DNA of 64,000 nucleotides from Takifugu bimaculatus (GCA_004026145.2 CP034980.1:13149085-13213084); one strand, 5' to 3'. Shown: positions 50,271 through 62,743, counted from the stretch's first letter. The notes: generated from the letters alone by a model not told the origin. A program made the numbers and translations.

Positions 50271-52066
50271 TTCTATTAAGTTTCCCTTCTCTGTGTTTTT
50301 TTCGAAGGCAGGGGCGCGTAACACATCGTTATCGGGTCGGGAGGGACATGGACACTACGGGGACGTGGACTCCAAAGAGAGGACGAGTGACGACGAGGTC
50401 TCACTCCGATGGCGTGCCCGACGATTAAAAGGTAACGGTGACTTTCAAGGTGCAGCTGGTGTGAAAACAGGTTATCAATCCTTTATATGTATTTAAAACT
50501 AGACCTTTTTCACCCCAGCATGAAAAAAATCCGATGAAGTGTAGAGAAATCTTAATTTCTATTTTATAAATGAATTTTCACTGGGGAGGCATAAATCACA
50601 GATCAGGCCATTGCACACGAATTAAAGAGATTATTGAAATGCACTGAAATAAAATATTTATTATTACTATTAAAACTATGAAACTATTAAAAAGACACAA
50701 CGTTCTGAACACTGTCATTTAATATATGCTTTGGTAATAATCAACCGTCCGGGGATTTTGAGGTCAGATGCCCTGCTTAAACAGCAAATCTGACATCACC
50801 GCGCAGCAAATTATGAATGAAAATAATAAAGGACAATGCATAATAATGAACTTTAAATTAAACCCACAAACTATTGTGTTTTAGAGTGGATGGTCGTTAC
50901 TATTGACGATCTAACGATACGGCGGCTAAGTTACCGGTAGTTGTCGGTCACGTGCGCGCCCCCTAGCGCTCACAATAATAACGGTCCTTTAACAACACGA
51001 TCTCCATAGGGAGCCCATTAAAATCACAAAAACCATAATTTGATTTATTCAAACACAAATTCTTACAATTAAAACGTGTATTTCCATTATTTTTATAGTC
51101 AAAAGAAAGGAACAGGTCTTAAAAAACACAGTAAAATTACTCTACATTAAAATTACTACAGCTATTGATAATTCTGTTTCTAAAATGATTTTGAGTATAT
51201 CTTACCAGATTTGCTGAGATCTTGATCTGCAGGGCTAGCAAGAAAAACTGTCAGTAGGCACACCAGCGAGAGAATAAGTAATTTTCTCAGAGCACTATGT
51301 TCCCTCTCTTGCAATGAACACTGCAGCCCCTGTCCTGGTGCATCTCACATGCTTTTGCCAGAGGGCCTCTCATCTATTTTACATGGTAAACAGGAAGTAG
51401 CCCCACAGAGTTCAATTATGGCTCAGAATGAGACACAAATTGGGGATATAGTTTTACATTTTATAAGGTTAAAAGTCGGGTAGTTCCATCTTAAGTTGGT
51501 GTTTTTGGGCTGTCTGAATTCAAGTGCTGTCAGTCATTTCCAGATGGGCGTATCTGTCTTTTTTACATTTTGCATCCTGTCTTCCCTCGGGATTCATGAC
51601 TGCTCTGAGTTGTTTGCTTGTTCTTGGAGTTGCTTTTTGGTTGCTCTAATCAGGTCATTATGGAAGCTGCCCCCGTTTAGTCTGTTTTATTCTAACTTGC
51701 CAATTTGTCTTGTCTGGAATCACATTTTTCCACTTAAATCTTGCTTTCCTCTCTAAAAATTTTGCATTTATGGGTTCTTTAAAATGAGATTAATGTGGAT
51801 ATGAGGTAATTCCCAAACTAAATCATGTGACACTGAGTATAATCGATTGTTCACTGTGTGAATCTTACAAACAAGATACAAATGGAAAGTTCCTCTTTAG
51901 ATATTAATCTTTACGCCAACATGAATTCCCTCAAACTCAATAAAGATCAGGAAGGTTCACATCTTGATTTGCCCAACATTAACTCTTTATTGCTCTGTAA
52001 CAGTGCCATGGTGCAATGTGGGTCAGGAAGTTTGCGTTACACCTGCAGCCACGGCAACACAGCCCT
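50271..52066. other. map7d3 promoter side and AT-rich intergenic
   Basis: The first few hundred bases upstream of the map7d3 ATG should hold its promoter; no TATA recognised. The rest is AT-rich. An AATAAA on the minus strand at 51986-51991 lies 76 nt past the stop of the small minus-strand frame at 52067. Confidence 0.4.
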
Positions 52067-52630
52067 TCATTTGGTCACGACTGCTCTGCGCATGTGAGCG
52101 ACATCTTCAGGATGAGGCAGGAGCCTGGCGGCCAGGGCCAGCTGGGGCAGGAGCGTGTAAGTGGAGGTGAGCAGGTCCTGGAACAGGTCCTGGAAGCCCC
52201 AGAGGCGGGCCACGATCTGAGGCGGGACGCCCATACATTGTCCCAGGCTCCTCAGTCTGTCACTGCTGTTTGGGGAGTCGAGCAGCAGGGACGAGTCCTG
52301 GACCGCGTTGTCCAGCGTGTCCACAGTCTCATGGGTGCCCTCATTAGAAAGTGGAAGTCAGAGCAACTGAAAACAAGAGCGAAGACATAAACAGCAACAC
52401 ACAGACCTTGAGCCACCTCCCACATTGCTTGGAGTTTCTGTCAAATATTTAGCCTCTTTATTGTCACACATCTGCACGGCTTAATAGGTCAACAGGTTTT
52501 CTGCATGGTCTTGTCATCTCTTACCTCCTCTGTGTTGCTTTTCCGCTCTGCCTGTGCGATCTTCTCTGATGGCTTAATATTGACACTGAAGACAATTAAA
52601 GTCGGACATGTCCCGTCCTTGTGGACAGGA
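52067..52630 (-). CDS. Possible small gene of unknown family (partial)
   Basis: I do not recognise this. Two exons fit together: 52525-52630 (alternative 5' edge 52585), ending KSNTEE at donor GTAAGAG, and 52067-52339, starting GTHETVDTLDNAVQ. The junction keeps phase 0. The last exon is GC-rich within AT-rich surroundings, ends with a stop, and has AATAAA 76 nt downstream (minus strand, 51986-51991). The 91-residue end looks alpha-helical and leucine-rich (LWGFQDLFQDLLTSTYTLL, LALAARLLPHPEDVAHMRRA). A hydrophobic stretch at about 52960-53020, minus strand (FLAALLLWAFLLTAESHS), could be a signal peptide exon, but no in-phase splice joins it. A small secreted helical protein is one guess; no function is assigned. 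Confidence 0.4.
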
Positions 52631-53648
52631 CTGTGGAGAGATGAAAGCGGTGTGCATAATTCATCACGAGGCAGCCGATGGATGTACAGCATGTACAGTA
52701 TACAGTGTTTTATTTTTCAAACTACCTAATGGGGTCTTGAGTCAAATCGGGGGTCTTGGAGGGTCCTCTGATTGATTAGCTCCTCTCTCTGGGGGAGGGG
52801 GGTGCATCAGAGGACGATGGTCCTTCAGGGTGAGGGGGCGTGCAACTGGGACTCTGCTCTGGAAAAGCCATGTGCACTCCAAATTAGCTCAGGCACACAA
52901 AAGTCGGATCGTAGGTGGGAATGTCAGACGTCATGTGTCTGGCTGACTGTGACTCTCTGCTGTCAGAAGGAAAGCCCAGAGCAGAAGAGCAGCCAGGAAA
53001 GTAGAGCTGCACGAAACAACCACCCTGGGGCTTCTGTTCCTCCTGTGGGAATTATCTTGAGGAATTCCCGCAGGTGGGCTTCCCAATATGCTTTGGCCCA
53101 ATGAATATGGGGTCTCCCCTCCCTGGGTCCCATCACGTCTCACCTGGTATTCTCAAATCCTCTGCTACACTCAGAGGAGGATTCGACGAGCATGAATGAA
53201 GCTTTTGTTAAAGAACTTTATTACAACAAGGACTACTTTGCATAAACTGACAGATTGGCAGATTTAATGCCACAAATACGATCAGTGTGGTCTCTTTTTG
53301 CCCAAGCTCCACTCACGATGAACAATTTCTTCACTGAGAAGGAAGAAATAACACAGCTGTAGTACCTAACCTGGCCTCGATAGGGCAGTATGGAGCTATT
53401 TTAAAAAGGAAAAACACTCCAATCTCGCCCCCTGACAGGATATTACGACTATATAAAGGAGCAATTGATTGTTTTTACTTTAAATGAACCCTGCAACATA
53501 TTTGCATGTGTGTGACTGCACACAGGAGAGCCAATTAGACATGTTTGATCAGTGATCACCTGCATAGTGCAGGCACAGGAATATCATTCTAAATGTTTAC
53601 AGTCAAATTTACAATGCAGCAACCCTACAAAAGGAACCCACAGTCTGG

Positions 53649-53663
53649 CACACACACACACAC

Positions 53664-53699
<36 letters not shown>
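53649..53699. repeat. (CA)n microsatellite
   Basis: Near-pure CA run with one CG interruption. Confidence 0.95.
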
Positions 53700-53702
<3 letters not shown>

Positions 53703-54013
53703 TATACAAAGAACAAGATGCAGATGATTACACAGATAACATTTGCTTGTAAACAGTAAAGACATTAGTTTGCAGGGACAATGATGCTCTGAATGAGAAA
53801 CCATTTGCAGCTCAGGTGATATGAATATTTATGGCACTGATGGGAGCGAGATGGGAATAAAAGGAGAGAGAGGAGAGAGAGAAAAGACAAATACAGGGTG
53901 AAGACGGGAGGAGAATGCACAGGCGGTAAATGGAGGAGTGTGGGGTAAAGAGGGTTTTATCCACCTATTTAAAGCCTGAGTGAGCAGTGACAGCGGTTAA
54001 AGCAGTTGATCAA

Positions 54014-54015
54014 TT

Positions 54016-54080
<65 letters not shown>

Positions 54081-54104
54081 GGATGATGGATGGATCTAGC
54101 TGTC

Positions 54105-54148
<44 letters not shown>

Positions 54149-54149
54149 A
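54014..54149. repeat. Compound (GATA)n - (TA)n - (TG)n microsatellite
   Basis: GATA run at about 54014-54080, a short spacer, TA run at about 54104-54122, then TG run to 54149. Confidence 0.95.
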
Positions 54150-54618
54150 TGCGGCAACTGTGTGTAAAATGAGAGTATTTCTCAATCTCCTTTAGTCGTT
54201 GACCTTTAAAACTGATTGATTCTCCTTGACAAAATCATTCCCACCACAAAAGAGAGTTTTGAGTCTCTTTGAGGGGGACATGAAACCAGACAGTGATGTC
54301 ACACTGAAAAGCAATTAGCGGGTGAATTTGTAAGTCAAACATAATTTCATGCAAGTGTCACTAAGTTGTGTGTTGTCCTGCTTCTGTTTATGGCAGCTGA
54401 TTAATGAGTAACCCGAAGCCGGGGGAAAGGGTGTGGAGGTACTTTGAGCAGAGGGAGACCTTCTGCACCGGCTGATTCTTGGAATGCGCTACTTCTCTGT
54501 AAATGCTAGTTCTCATTGAAGAGATTTGACCGTTCTAAGGAGCTCAAAATACAGTAATAACCTTTCCTAGGGGTGAATATGACTGTCACCTCTCAGCTGA
54601 AGACCACTTGAGGATATC

Positions 54619-56389
54619 ATGAGCTCTTTCGGAACGTCTCTGGCCCTCCTGCTGTGTTCGCAGCTGTCACTCTGCCACTCCCTATCAAGTAAGTTTGCTC
54701 TCTTATTATCAAACTGCACATGTTTAAACTCACATCTGTCTATTGTCAGCTTAAATAGTTGGCCAAGTAAATCCTTGTTTGTTGCCTTTAGTTATGTACG
54801 TAATAAAACAAAAATTCAAAAATAAATGTCTTTGATTAGTAGAGGTCCAAACACAGAACCCAGCGGGACTCCAGAAACCTATACATTAAAATCAGAGAGA
54901 ACCACAATATATTGACCTCCTGGCATATACTTTATTTATTCCTTCTTTAAATTGAGTGTTTCTTTCCTAAACCTTGACACGTCTCCTTTTAGCGTCGCTT
55001 CTCGCAGCGCCCGAGTCGACGACCAGCCCGGACAAAAGAGGTGAGCGTTGCTAAACAGACCAAAAACAAAGCAGTCGGTCTTTACTGAGGCAGATGAATG
55101 ATTCCATTTAACTTTTCGCTTGATCTGTCGTACTTCCTCGTATTTGATTCAGAAGAAGTCCAACTGAAAGTCTCCCTCTCTCTGCCTTCATTCTTTGTGA
55201 CGTCGTCATTTCTCCTGCTCTCTGTTTGTGTGGTGCTGTAAATATTGGCTGGATTGTTGACATGCAGATGCTCCGCTGTGTTTCAACTCCTGCAGTTCTG
55301 GCCGATGTGTTCTTCAGGGTCGATGCAAGCGTGCGCCTGTCCGGCAGCCCCTCGCACCCCCAGGAGATGATTGAGAGATGGGTAAGGCTTTCACATGGCT
55401 GCCTTTCAGCGCCACCTTCACTTGATGCAGATGTAAAAAGGAAATGATGTTGAACTTTTAAAAGGCGACCAGACAGCTGCAGGTGAACAACACCATGGTT
55501 GTGGTGAATTTCATTGTAAAAGGGGAAATTGGCAGGTGAGTTAGATGGAATCATCCCTTTAAATTTCTGTGGAATGCTCAGGCTGACTTAGTAACCATGC
55601 TCATGTTTTCCATATAGGACGCCCGCGGAGGTGTGGGTGAGTATGAGCTTTTGGCGAAATAACTAGATCCTCTTTAAAAAAAAAAAAGATATTTACACCC
55701 TGTCTTTGTCTCATAGGCATTCAACCACCAGTGGGAAGAGTAGGTGACCCCAGGTTCTTTAACCTGTACCGCTTGCTCATCACTTCTGTCCTAGTCCAGG
55801 GCGGTGCTGCTGCTAACAGGCGATTTCATCTCCAGGTACGAGTGTTGCTTCCACGTTCAGGAGTACAACATAAACAGTGTGGCTGAAACACAAGCGCTGA
55901 TCAGGTCGGCTTTGGTGTCCAAGTATGAAGACGGCGCCGTTTCTCTTCACGCCACAGCGCTGATTATCAGGCACATCGGTAAGACGGCTCATCCCAACGG
56001 ACCTGACACGTGTGGATTTCTGAATGCCTCCCATCTCTTTTCAGAGCCACAAAACTGTCTGGAGGACACCCTGTCGACGGTTTACGGGGAGTATATTTGG
56101 TCTGAAACGTTTCCCCAGATCATCCAGGAAATGGGCTGCAGAAAGCCGAGATCTAAGCGAGCCTACAGGCTGTGGTGAGACCCCGTTGTTAGTCCAAACA
56201 ATGAGCTAATCCAACTGTTATAATTTATTTAGTGTTGCCAGTGGGCCGTGTTTCATTAAACCTCCCAAACATTAATAAAGGCCATGTTGACGGGCAGTCA
56301 GGGCTTTATTTACCCTGACATCCACACTAATACCGACAAAACAATGTTGGGAATATTGATGAGGCCCCAGTTTCTACTTTTATTGCTGG

Positions 56390-56420
<31 letters not shown>

Positions 56421-56438
56421 GTAGAAGAAGAAGAAGAA

Positions 56439-56469
<31 letters not shown>

Positions 56470-59400
56470 TGATCTTCCCCCGAGTGTGAGACTGAGACAA
56501 AAGTAATCTGAGGCAGAATCGCAGTTGTTGGGTCCTGAAGCACGAAAGAATTCCTGAAAATTCCCACAAGTCATGATGACTGTCACTAGCTTAAACAGTT
56601 TGGTAAATTGATCACGTATTTTATCACCTGGTATGCCTTAAATACTCAAAAGCAACATGATGGTTAATAACATGAGTGGAATATCAAAATTCAATGAGAT
56701 AGAGAAGTTTCTTCCCAATTTTGAACCTTTTCTTTTTTGGAGCAGACAGAACTGGAAAACTGAATTGAGATTTGCCCTCAGCGGACTTGATGTCCAATAG
56801 TAGTGATCATCTCAGTCTTTGAATGAAACAGGAATTCAACTCAATTTGAGCTAACAGCCCTCTGTAATATGCAGAAAACTCTCTGCCAACAGGACAGAAC
56901 CACAATCACGTCTGAGCTTCTGTATTATTTTGGTGTTTTCTTTCTTTCTTTCTTTTTTTTTTAGCAAGTTGCACATTGAAAATGATGAAACCAGCTGGGC
57001 TCCTCCTGATATGACCGCTTGCAAAGTGGTGGTGTCCTTTCCAGATCTGGATAATGTCACTGTCACGCCCGGTCAGTGGGTCTGTCTGAGTTTTTAGCAG
57101 CATGCTTTGCCTCAAATCAAATCTAAATAAAACGAGAGACTGAGAAAACAAAGCAGAGGCATTAACGACATGACTGATCCTCAGATAACGCGGACGAGGT
57201 TGTGGAGATGATTCAGGACCTTGTGGATGATAAGTTAGAGCTCAATGAGGAGCTGTCAGCCACAGATCTGGATACAGTGGTGGAGAAGCTCGTAGAGGTG
57301 GTGAATATCGGCGTCATGACACCTCCCGTTGGTGAAAACATCGTCACCATTGTGTCTGACATCCTGCTCTCCAGCACTGACGTGGCTGTGGTGGCTAACA
57401 CGTAAGTGGAAGGAAAACAACACCCATGATCACAAACACGTAATTTCTGTAAAGCAGATTTTTTTTTTATCTCCCACTTGGGTGGAAAAGTGTCCTGAAT
57501 TTGACAGACGCGATGGGAAACAACATGGAATTTGAAGAGGAATCTGTCAACTTAACGGTGCCGCTGCTCGCCATGTCCATGATCGATACCGGCTCAGACA
57601 CATTCACCGGCCTCACCTTTGGTGTGTCTGCCGTTTCTGCAGATTTGACCCCGCAGGTGAGATTAGCATCAGGAATATGAGGCTGTAAATACCTCCACCT
57701 GACTGTAATACTAACAATGATATCGGCAGCAACATGGTTCTATTTGCATTCGCCTCCAATAATCCAGTGATCCAGGAGATCAACTGGAATTGCTCCACAC
57801 CCACAGGGACGCAGTTGTGACTCACTGCTGCTTTTATTGTGTCTCCTGCAGATTTTCCTCAACCGGAGCTTTGTGAGTGAACCACTTCCTGATACGGCTG
57901 CGACGATCTCTTTGCCCTCTGACCTTGAAGACTTTTTCTCTGCCGGAGAAGGAAACAAAACCAGGATCCAGTTCCATTTTTATGGAAGCCAAAAGCTCTT
58001 TCAGGTGCCCAATCGCTCCCTCCTCTTGTGTTTTACGGGAAGAAGAACACCGACTTTGTATCTGATCTAAATCTACAGCGAGGAGATAGCTTAGCATTAG
58101 CATTTCTAATTAACCAAACAGTAACCACAAAAGCGACGACTAAGCATCTTTGTCCCATCAAGGATGTAAAATATAACAGATAATGCAGTATGGCCTATGT
58201 ATGACCGGAGCAACCGCTGTATTTCTTTTTTTTAACAGGACCCTCTGATAACAAATGTGACAGGCGACAACATGATGTTAAATTCCTACATCGTCTCAGC
58301 CAGCATCAAAAAACGCAACGTCAACAACCTGAGGGAGCACGTGCTGGTGACATTCAGGCATCTAACACCCAAAGATGTGAGCGGCGAGAGCCTCCAAACG
58401 ACGACTTTATATGTTTTTGGCCTAAAACCTCAACACTCGTCTGTGTTCGCAGGAAGAAGACAAAGTGCACTGCGTCTTCTGGGATTTTTATCAAAGCAGT
58501 GAGTCGGTTATTCTATTTCAGATTGGCACCAGGCTCTCCAGGTTGGAATTAGAAAGATCAGCGAGGGTCACACGGGAAGCTTTGTGTAAGCATGTCTCAT
58601 CTCTCTCTGTTAGATGGTCGGGGGGGCTGGAACAGCGAAGGCTGTGAAACCCACAGCGTTTCTCCTTCACAAACCAGCTGCCGCTGTAATCACCTCACGC
58701 ATTTCGGCGTCCTCCTGGTGAGTGCTATCCCATATCCCAACAGGGTCCGACTCAACTGCCACAATGTGCTGCAACATCACGGAAACCCCCTTGTTAGGCT
58801 TCACCCACAATCAGTGAGTAAAGAACCTGATTTCCCTCTGCTTCCATCTCCGATTTCAGGACGTATCCAGAGAAGCCGTAAGTGACGCCGACAGCCGGAT
58901 CTTGACTCTGCTCTCCTATCTGGGTTGTGGCGTTTCCTCTGTCTTTCTGAGTATCACACTGCTCACATATCTTGCCTTTGAGTAAGTGGCTTTAAGATGA
59001 ACTTCTATATTTATTCCGTTCTAACAAGCTACGTACATTTATCTAGGCTGTGATCAGCCGTGACAGGATGCGTGTTCAACTGCAAGCTGCCTGAACAAAT
59101 GTTCACCTGCATCTGTCACATTTACAACAGCTGATGGAATCATTTTTATGTGTGCTTGTTTGGCCCACAAGAGAGCTGAGTCTTTTTTTAAAGCCTGACG
59201 AGCTTTCCCCATCATAGTTTAGTGCAATCTGCTACTGTCTGATACACCAAAGCATCACAATCTCGAGATGAAAGGAAAATAAAAGGATCCTCAGTTGTCC
59301 AGCAGCTTCCCCGTTTCTGATTGGCCTGTCCCTCACAGGAAGGTGCGCCGTGACTACCCGTCAAAGATCCTCATCAACCTGTCAGCCGCCCTGCTGGGCT

Positions 59401-60564
59401 TGAGCATGATGTTCTTGCTCAACTCGTGGCTCTCGTCGTTCTCCGACTACGGCCTGTGCATCGCCACAGCGGCCCTGCTCCACTACTTCATGCTGGCCTC
59501 TTTTACCTGGATGGGCCTGGAGGCCGTCCACATGTACCTGGCGCTGGTCAAGGTCTTCAACATCTATGTCTCCTCTTACATGCTCAAGCTGTGCTCTGTA
59601 GGATGGGGTGAGAACACTGTGGGAACAGGATGGGCTTGTTGGTGGCGCTTCAGAACATTTGGGTGACTTAAACTTTGAATATCGCTGTCACAGGTATTCC
59701 CTTGCTCATAGTCAGCCTGGTTCTGGCTATAAATAAAGATGCCTACGGAAACGCTCTGCCGGCAGAGATCGCAGTAGGACGTAGTCTGACTGAACAATTG
59801 TAAGTAAACACGGTGGCAACGCGCAGTGGATTTCAACCTGTGACGGAACATCTGCATCTCTCCAGCTGCTGGTTGCAGCTCGATGTCTTCTTCTACGTGA
59901 CGGTGGTGGCCTTCATCATCCTCGTCCTGCTGTGCAACATCTGCGTTTTCATCGTGGTCCTGGTCCAGATCCGGAGGATGAAAGCCAACAAGTCATCAGA
60001 GAACGGCCGCATGTCGCTGAGGGACTTGAGGACGGTGGCCAGTCTCACCGTCCTGCTGGGCCTGACGTGGATCACCGGCTTTTTCTCATTCGGTCCGGGC
60101 AGAGTGGTTCTAATCTACCTGTTCACCATCTTCAACAGTTTGCAGGGTGAGGTTTTTCTGGGTGAAGGGTGAGAGAACATGTTTTCCCAAAAGCAAATTG
60201 AAATCGAATTTGTCCTCACGCGTCTTTTCTTTTCCGTCCCAGGCCTCTTTATTTTTGTGTTCCACTGTTTGATGAAGGAAAACGTGAGGAACCAGTGGAG
60301 AGCCCACCTGTGCTGCCGACGTTTCAGACACGGCGATTACTCTGGTAACTTCCAACGAGAGCGACAGCGAGCTCATTTTGAGACACGTGAGTTAATGTTC
60401 CCCTCTCTGTCCTTTAAGACAGGGGTCAAACCGAGACGATAAGCGGCCCGAGCCAAAAGAATCACCATGGGAACTCTGATTCGGTGGCATCTGACAACAC
60501 CACCGTCAGGAAGATCTCAGACTCCTCTGCGGGATCAGCAGGAAACCGTCAGGACGCTACTTGA
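54619..60564 (+). CDS. adgrg4: Adhesion G protein-coupled receptor G4
   Basis: Twenty-one exons: 54619-54688, 54993-55040, 55296-55381, 55465-55535, 55618-55636, 55717-55739, 55836-55978, 56045-56174, 56965-57071, 57185-57401, 57491-57656, 57852-58004, 58239-58376, 58453-58498, 58614-58717, 58860-58981, 59339-59607, 59694-59799, 59866-60146, 60243-60344, 60419-60564. Total 2547 nt, 848 aa, all in phase. A signal peptide (MSSFGTSLALLLCSQLSLCH) leads a short ectodomain, then the GAIN/GPS with CVFWDFYQS, GGWNSEGC and CRCNHLTHFG. Cleavage is expected at HL/T near residue 500, freeing a tethered agonist THFGVLLDVS. The 7TM domain follows (FTWMGLEAVHMYLALVKVF, LGLTWITGFFSFGP, SLQGLFIFVFHCLMKENV), then a Ser-rich tail. 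TM sequence is closest to ADGRG4, then ADGRG2; position beside map7d3 supports ADGRG4. Human ADGRG4 has about 3000 residues, so the ectodomain here is short. AATAAA at 60856-60861. Confidence 0.93.
56175..56964 (+). other. adgrg4: adgrg4 intron 8
   Basis: The largest adgrg4 intron, 790 nt. It carries the GAT repeat and ends in a T-rich tract before TTTTAG. No exon seen. Confidence 0.6.
56390..56469. repeat. (GAT)n with (GAA)n insert, adgrg4 intron 8
   Basis: GAT run, a GAA run in the middle, and a second GAT run. Open on several frames only because it is a 3-bp repeat. Confidence 0.93.
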
Positions 60565-60855
60565 GAGGCGGTTTGTGGGCTGCTCTAATTTCCATGGTGC
60601 AGTTCAGTGGGGGTGATAACGTTTCCACAGATGCAGGACTCATCTGTCAGCACTCCTGCAAATCCATTAAAGATGTGACGTTATTCAAATCTAAGAGAGG
60701 AGCCTAATGAGCCTATAAAAAAGCTTGATGTGATGATTAGTAGCACTATTGTAACATGTAGTAATAGTAATCATTTATGAATATTGAGCTATTATCCTGT
60801 GGAAATCATGATGTTTACAGTCAGAACATGGTTAAGCATCATTCATGTTGCTGAG

Positions 60856-60861
60856 AATAAA
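60856..60861 (+). terminator. adgrg4: adgrg4 poly(A) signal
   Basis: AATAAA 292 nt after the stop. Confidence 0.7.
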
Positions 60862-61721
60862 TAATTTAAGCAACTGCTGCCGAAGCCTTTTTCTTTTATG
60901 TGGATGTTCTGGCTTTTAGGTTCATTTCGAGTTGCAGATTTTTATTTTCATGTTGTAACGCAGCCAGTTTTTGTGCTTGAAGTGTTAACAGCAAGTGTTT
61001 GAAGCGCCACACAGGTTCAGGAGGAACTGGCTGGGTGACATTCTGATCATAGCACTGTGTGTCTGAAGTCTCACACACCCTCCCAGTGGAACACACTCCA
61101 CACTCAGTGAGTTCGGATGCTCGGCGCTGGGAAATGGTCTAATTTCTGCAACGGATTGGAGCTGCAGGAAGGGCCGATCGATGAGAGAGAATCCTCCGGC
61201 CTGAAACCAAGTGATGCCTTTTCCCAGCACTTTTGGCTGTTATCTGTGGAGGTGAACACGTCCGCTCTGGCTGGTCGGTCGGTGCAAAAGCACGGCAATC
61301 TTTGGGTTTCGTTCATCAGGTCTGGTAAGGACACTAACAAGGACACTAGAAAGTACCTGAAACAGTGGCGTGGATAGTTAAAGGCAAACTATTGGATCCG
61401 TGTGCCCTTATTTACACGTTGGTCATTCACTGTGATCCTCTCCAACCACAGGGAACATGTTTTTATGCGCTTAAACCACCCCCGTTCAGATTAGATTAAT
61501 TCCCAGCTTTGAAACTCACTGATTGAATAAAAGGTGTTGTCGCGTCTATTTGTATGCAAAAATGTGGCTCACAGCCTTCAGTGTCTTTGTTCAGACCAAA
61601 TTCTTTCAATACGTTTTGGTGTAACCAGAAACGGGTAGGTAAGAGCTAATATTAGGTTGCATAATCTCAGGGGAAACTGTTCAAATCTAACTTTGGTTCT
61701 GTCTGCAGTCACAAGCGACAC
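60862..61721 (+). other. Intergenic and vgll1 5' region
   Basis: No coding exon recognised. The vgll1 start exon begins after an acceptor (GTCTGCAG at about 61708), so at least one non-coding first exon should lie upstream; I could not place it. Confidence 0.4.
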
Positions 61722-62743
61722 ATGGAGGACAGAACGGAAAGTCCGATGGCTGTAAAGGTGGAGAAGCATTCTCAGTACATCATCCTGACTTACTTCCACG
61801 GTGACACCAACAGCATGGTGGACGCCCACTTCAGCCGCGCTCTCCGTGATGTCTGCAGAGACAAGGGCCCGGGGGGAAAGGCCAAGAAGACACGCAAAAC
61901 CGTAAAATTGGGTAAGGACGCGGGACGACGTACGGGTCCGGTGACCCTGTTCGTACTCCTCACAGTGTTTCTGTCCACAGAGAAATCCAACCTCTGTCAG
62001 GAGTCCACTGTGGTCAACAACCCCAAGCCACAGCTCCCGCCAGGAAGCCTCCTGCCCTTAAGCCCTGTGGAAGACTCCCCCAACTCCTGGCACCCCTTTA
62101 CAGCCAGAGGAGGCGAGAGCGTGGGGCTGCCGTCCCTTGCATACTCCCTGTCCCCGGAAGAACTGAGTCTTACAGGACAGCAATACGCGACGTCCCTTCT
62201 CAACCTACTGCACACCGAACAGGTTGATATGGGAGCCAGTCTGCCCTCCAGCTCCAAGCCAGAACTGCATCCCAGTTGGATGGTGCCGCCAGGACTCCGA
62301 GAGCCAGTGGACCACACCATGGCTTTCAAACCTGGTAAGAAGAAGTGGATTCTGCTCTCAATGCCTTTTCAGAGCTTAAAAAAGTGCTCTTTTCTGGTTT
62401 TGATTGAACAGTTGTCTTGCTGCCTGCAGACTGAGATAGGGATCAGTGCTTCACGGAAAAAAATAAACTGCTCAGAGTAAACAGTAAAATCCTTGTCATG
62501 GTTGCCGTTACTTCTCAACTACATCTGGCGATAAGAAAGAACACTGACTAAACTATAAAAACATATGATTCATCGTCGACTACTTGTGTTTGTCTTCAAC
62601 TTTTACTTCCTGGAGTTGTTATTTTGATTGTGCTGAGATCCCCAAAATGATACAGATTAATATAAAGGTTACAGGTTTGAATAAGTCTCTTCTGGTCTCT
62701 GGCAGGACGATGTCTGGACAAGAAGGACTTGTACTGGTACTGA
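61722..62743 (+). CDS. vgll1: Vestigial-like family member 1 (TEAD cofactor)
   Basis: Coding exons 61722-61911, 61981-62334, 62706-62743; 582 nt, 193 aa, in phase. Vestigial-like proteins lack a DNA-binding domain and bind TEAD factors through a short TONDU motif. It is plain here: ILTYFHGDTNSMVDAHFSRA, residues about 21-40. A basic patch follows (KAKKTRKTVK), then a Ser/Pro-rich region and the end GRCLDKKDLYWY. Human VGLL1 is 258 aa, so this is somewhat short. TONDU alone does not separate VGLL1 from VGLL2/3; the symbol rests on position after adgrg4. Intron 1 is 69 nt, a multiple of three without stops, so retention would add 23 residues. Candidate poly(A) signal AATAAA at 63380-63385. Confidence 0.85.
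62335..62705 (+). other. vgll1: vgll1 intron 2
   Basis: Starts GTAAGAAG and ends TCTCTGGCAG. Reading through gives a stop at 62478-62480, so unspliced message would replace the last 13 residues by about 49 others. Confidence 0.6.

Larger units (their letters stand above)
53144..54618. other. Intergenic with microsatellites, upstream of adgrg4
   Basis: No gene seen. Contains the CA and GATA/TA/TG arrays listed separately. Confidence 0.5.

Noticed and set aside
52931..53143. Hydrophobic minus-strand frame as a signal-peptide exon of the small unknown gene
   Set aside because: No start codon close by and no donor in the phase needed by the next exon; mentioned only as a possibility.
55264..55295. 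Cysteine-rich EGF-like reading before adgrg4 exon 3
   Set aside because: Using the earlier AG leads to a stop; the AG at 55294-55295 has a better pyrimidine tract and keeps phase.
56310..56586. Ile/Ser/His-rich frames over 56.4 kb
   Set aside because: Artefact of the GAT/GAA trinucleotide repeat.
60345..60441. adgrg4 end by read-through (GNFQRERQRAHF)
   Set aside because: Splicing 60344 to 60419 keeps phase and gives a longer Ser-rich tail resembling ADGRG2, so the read-through is at most a minor form.
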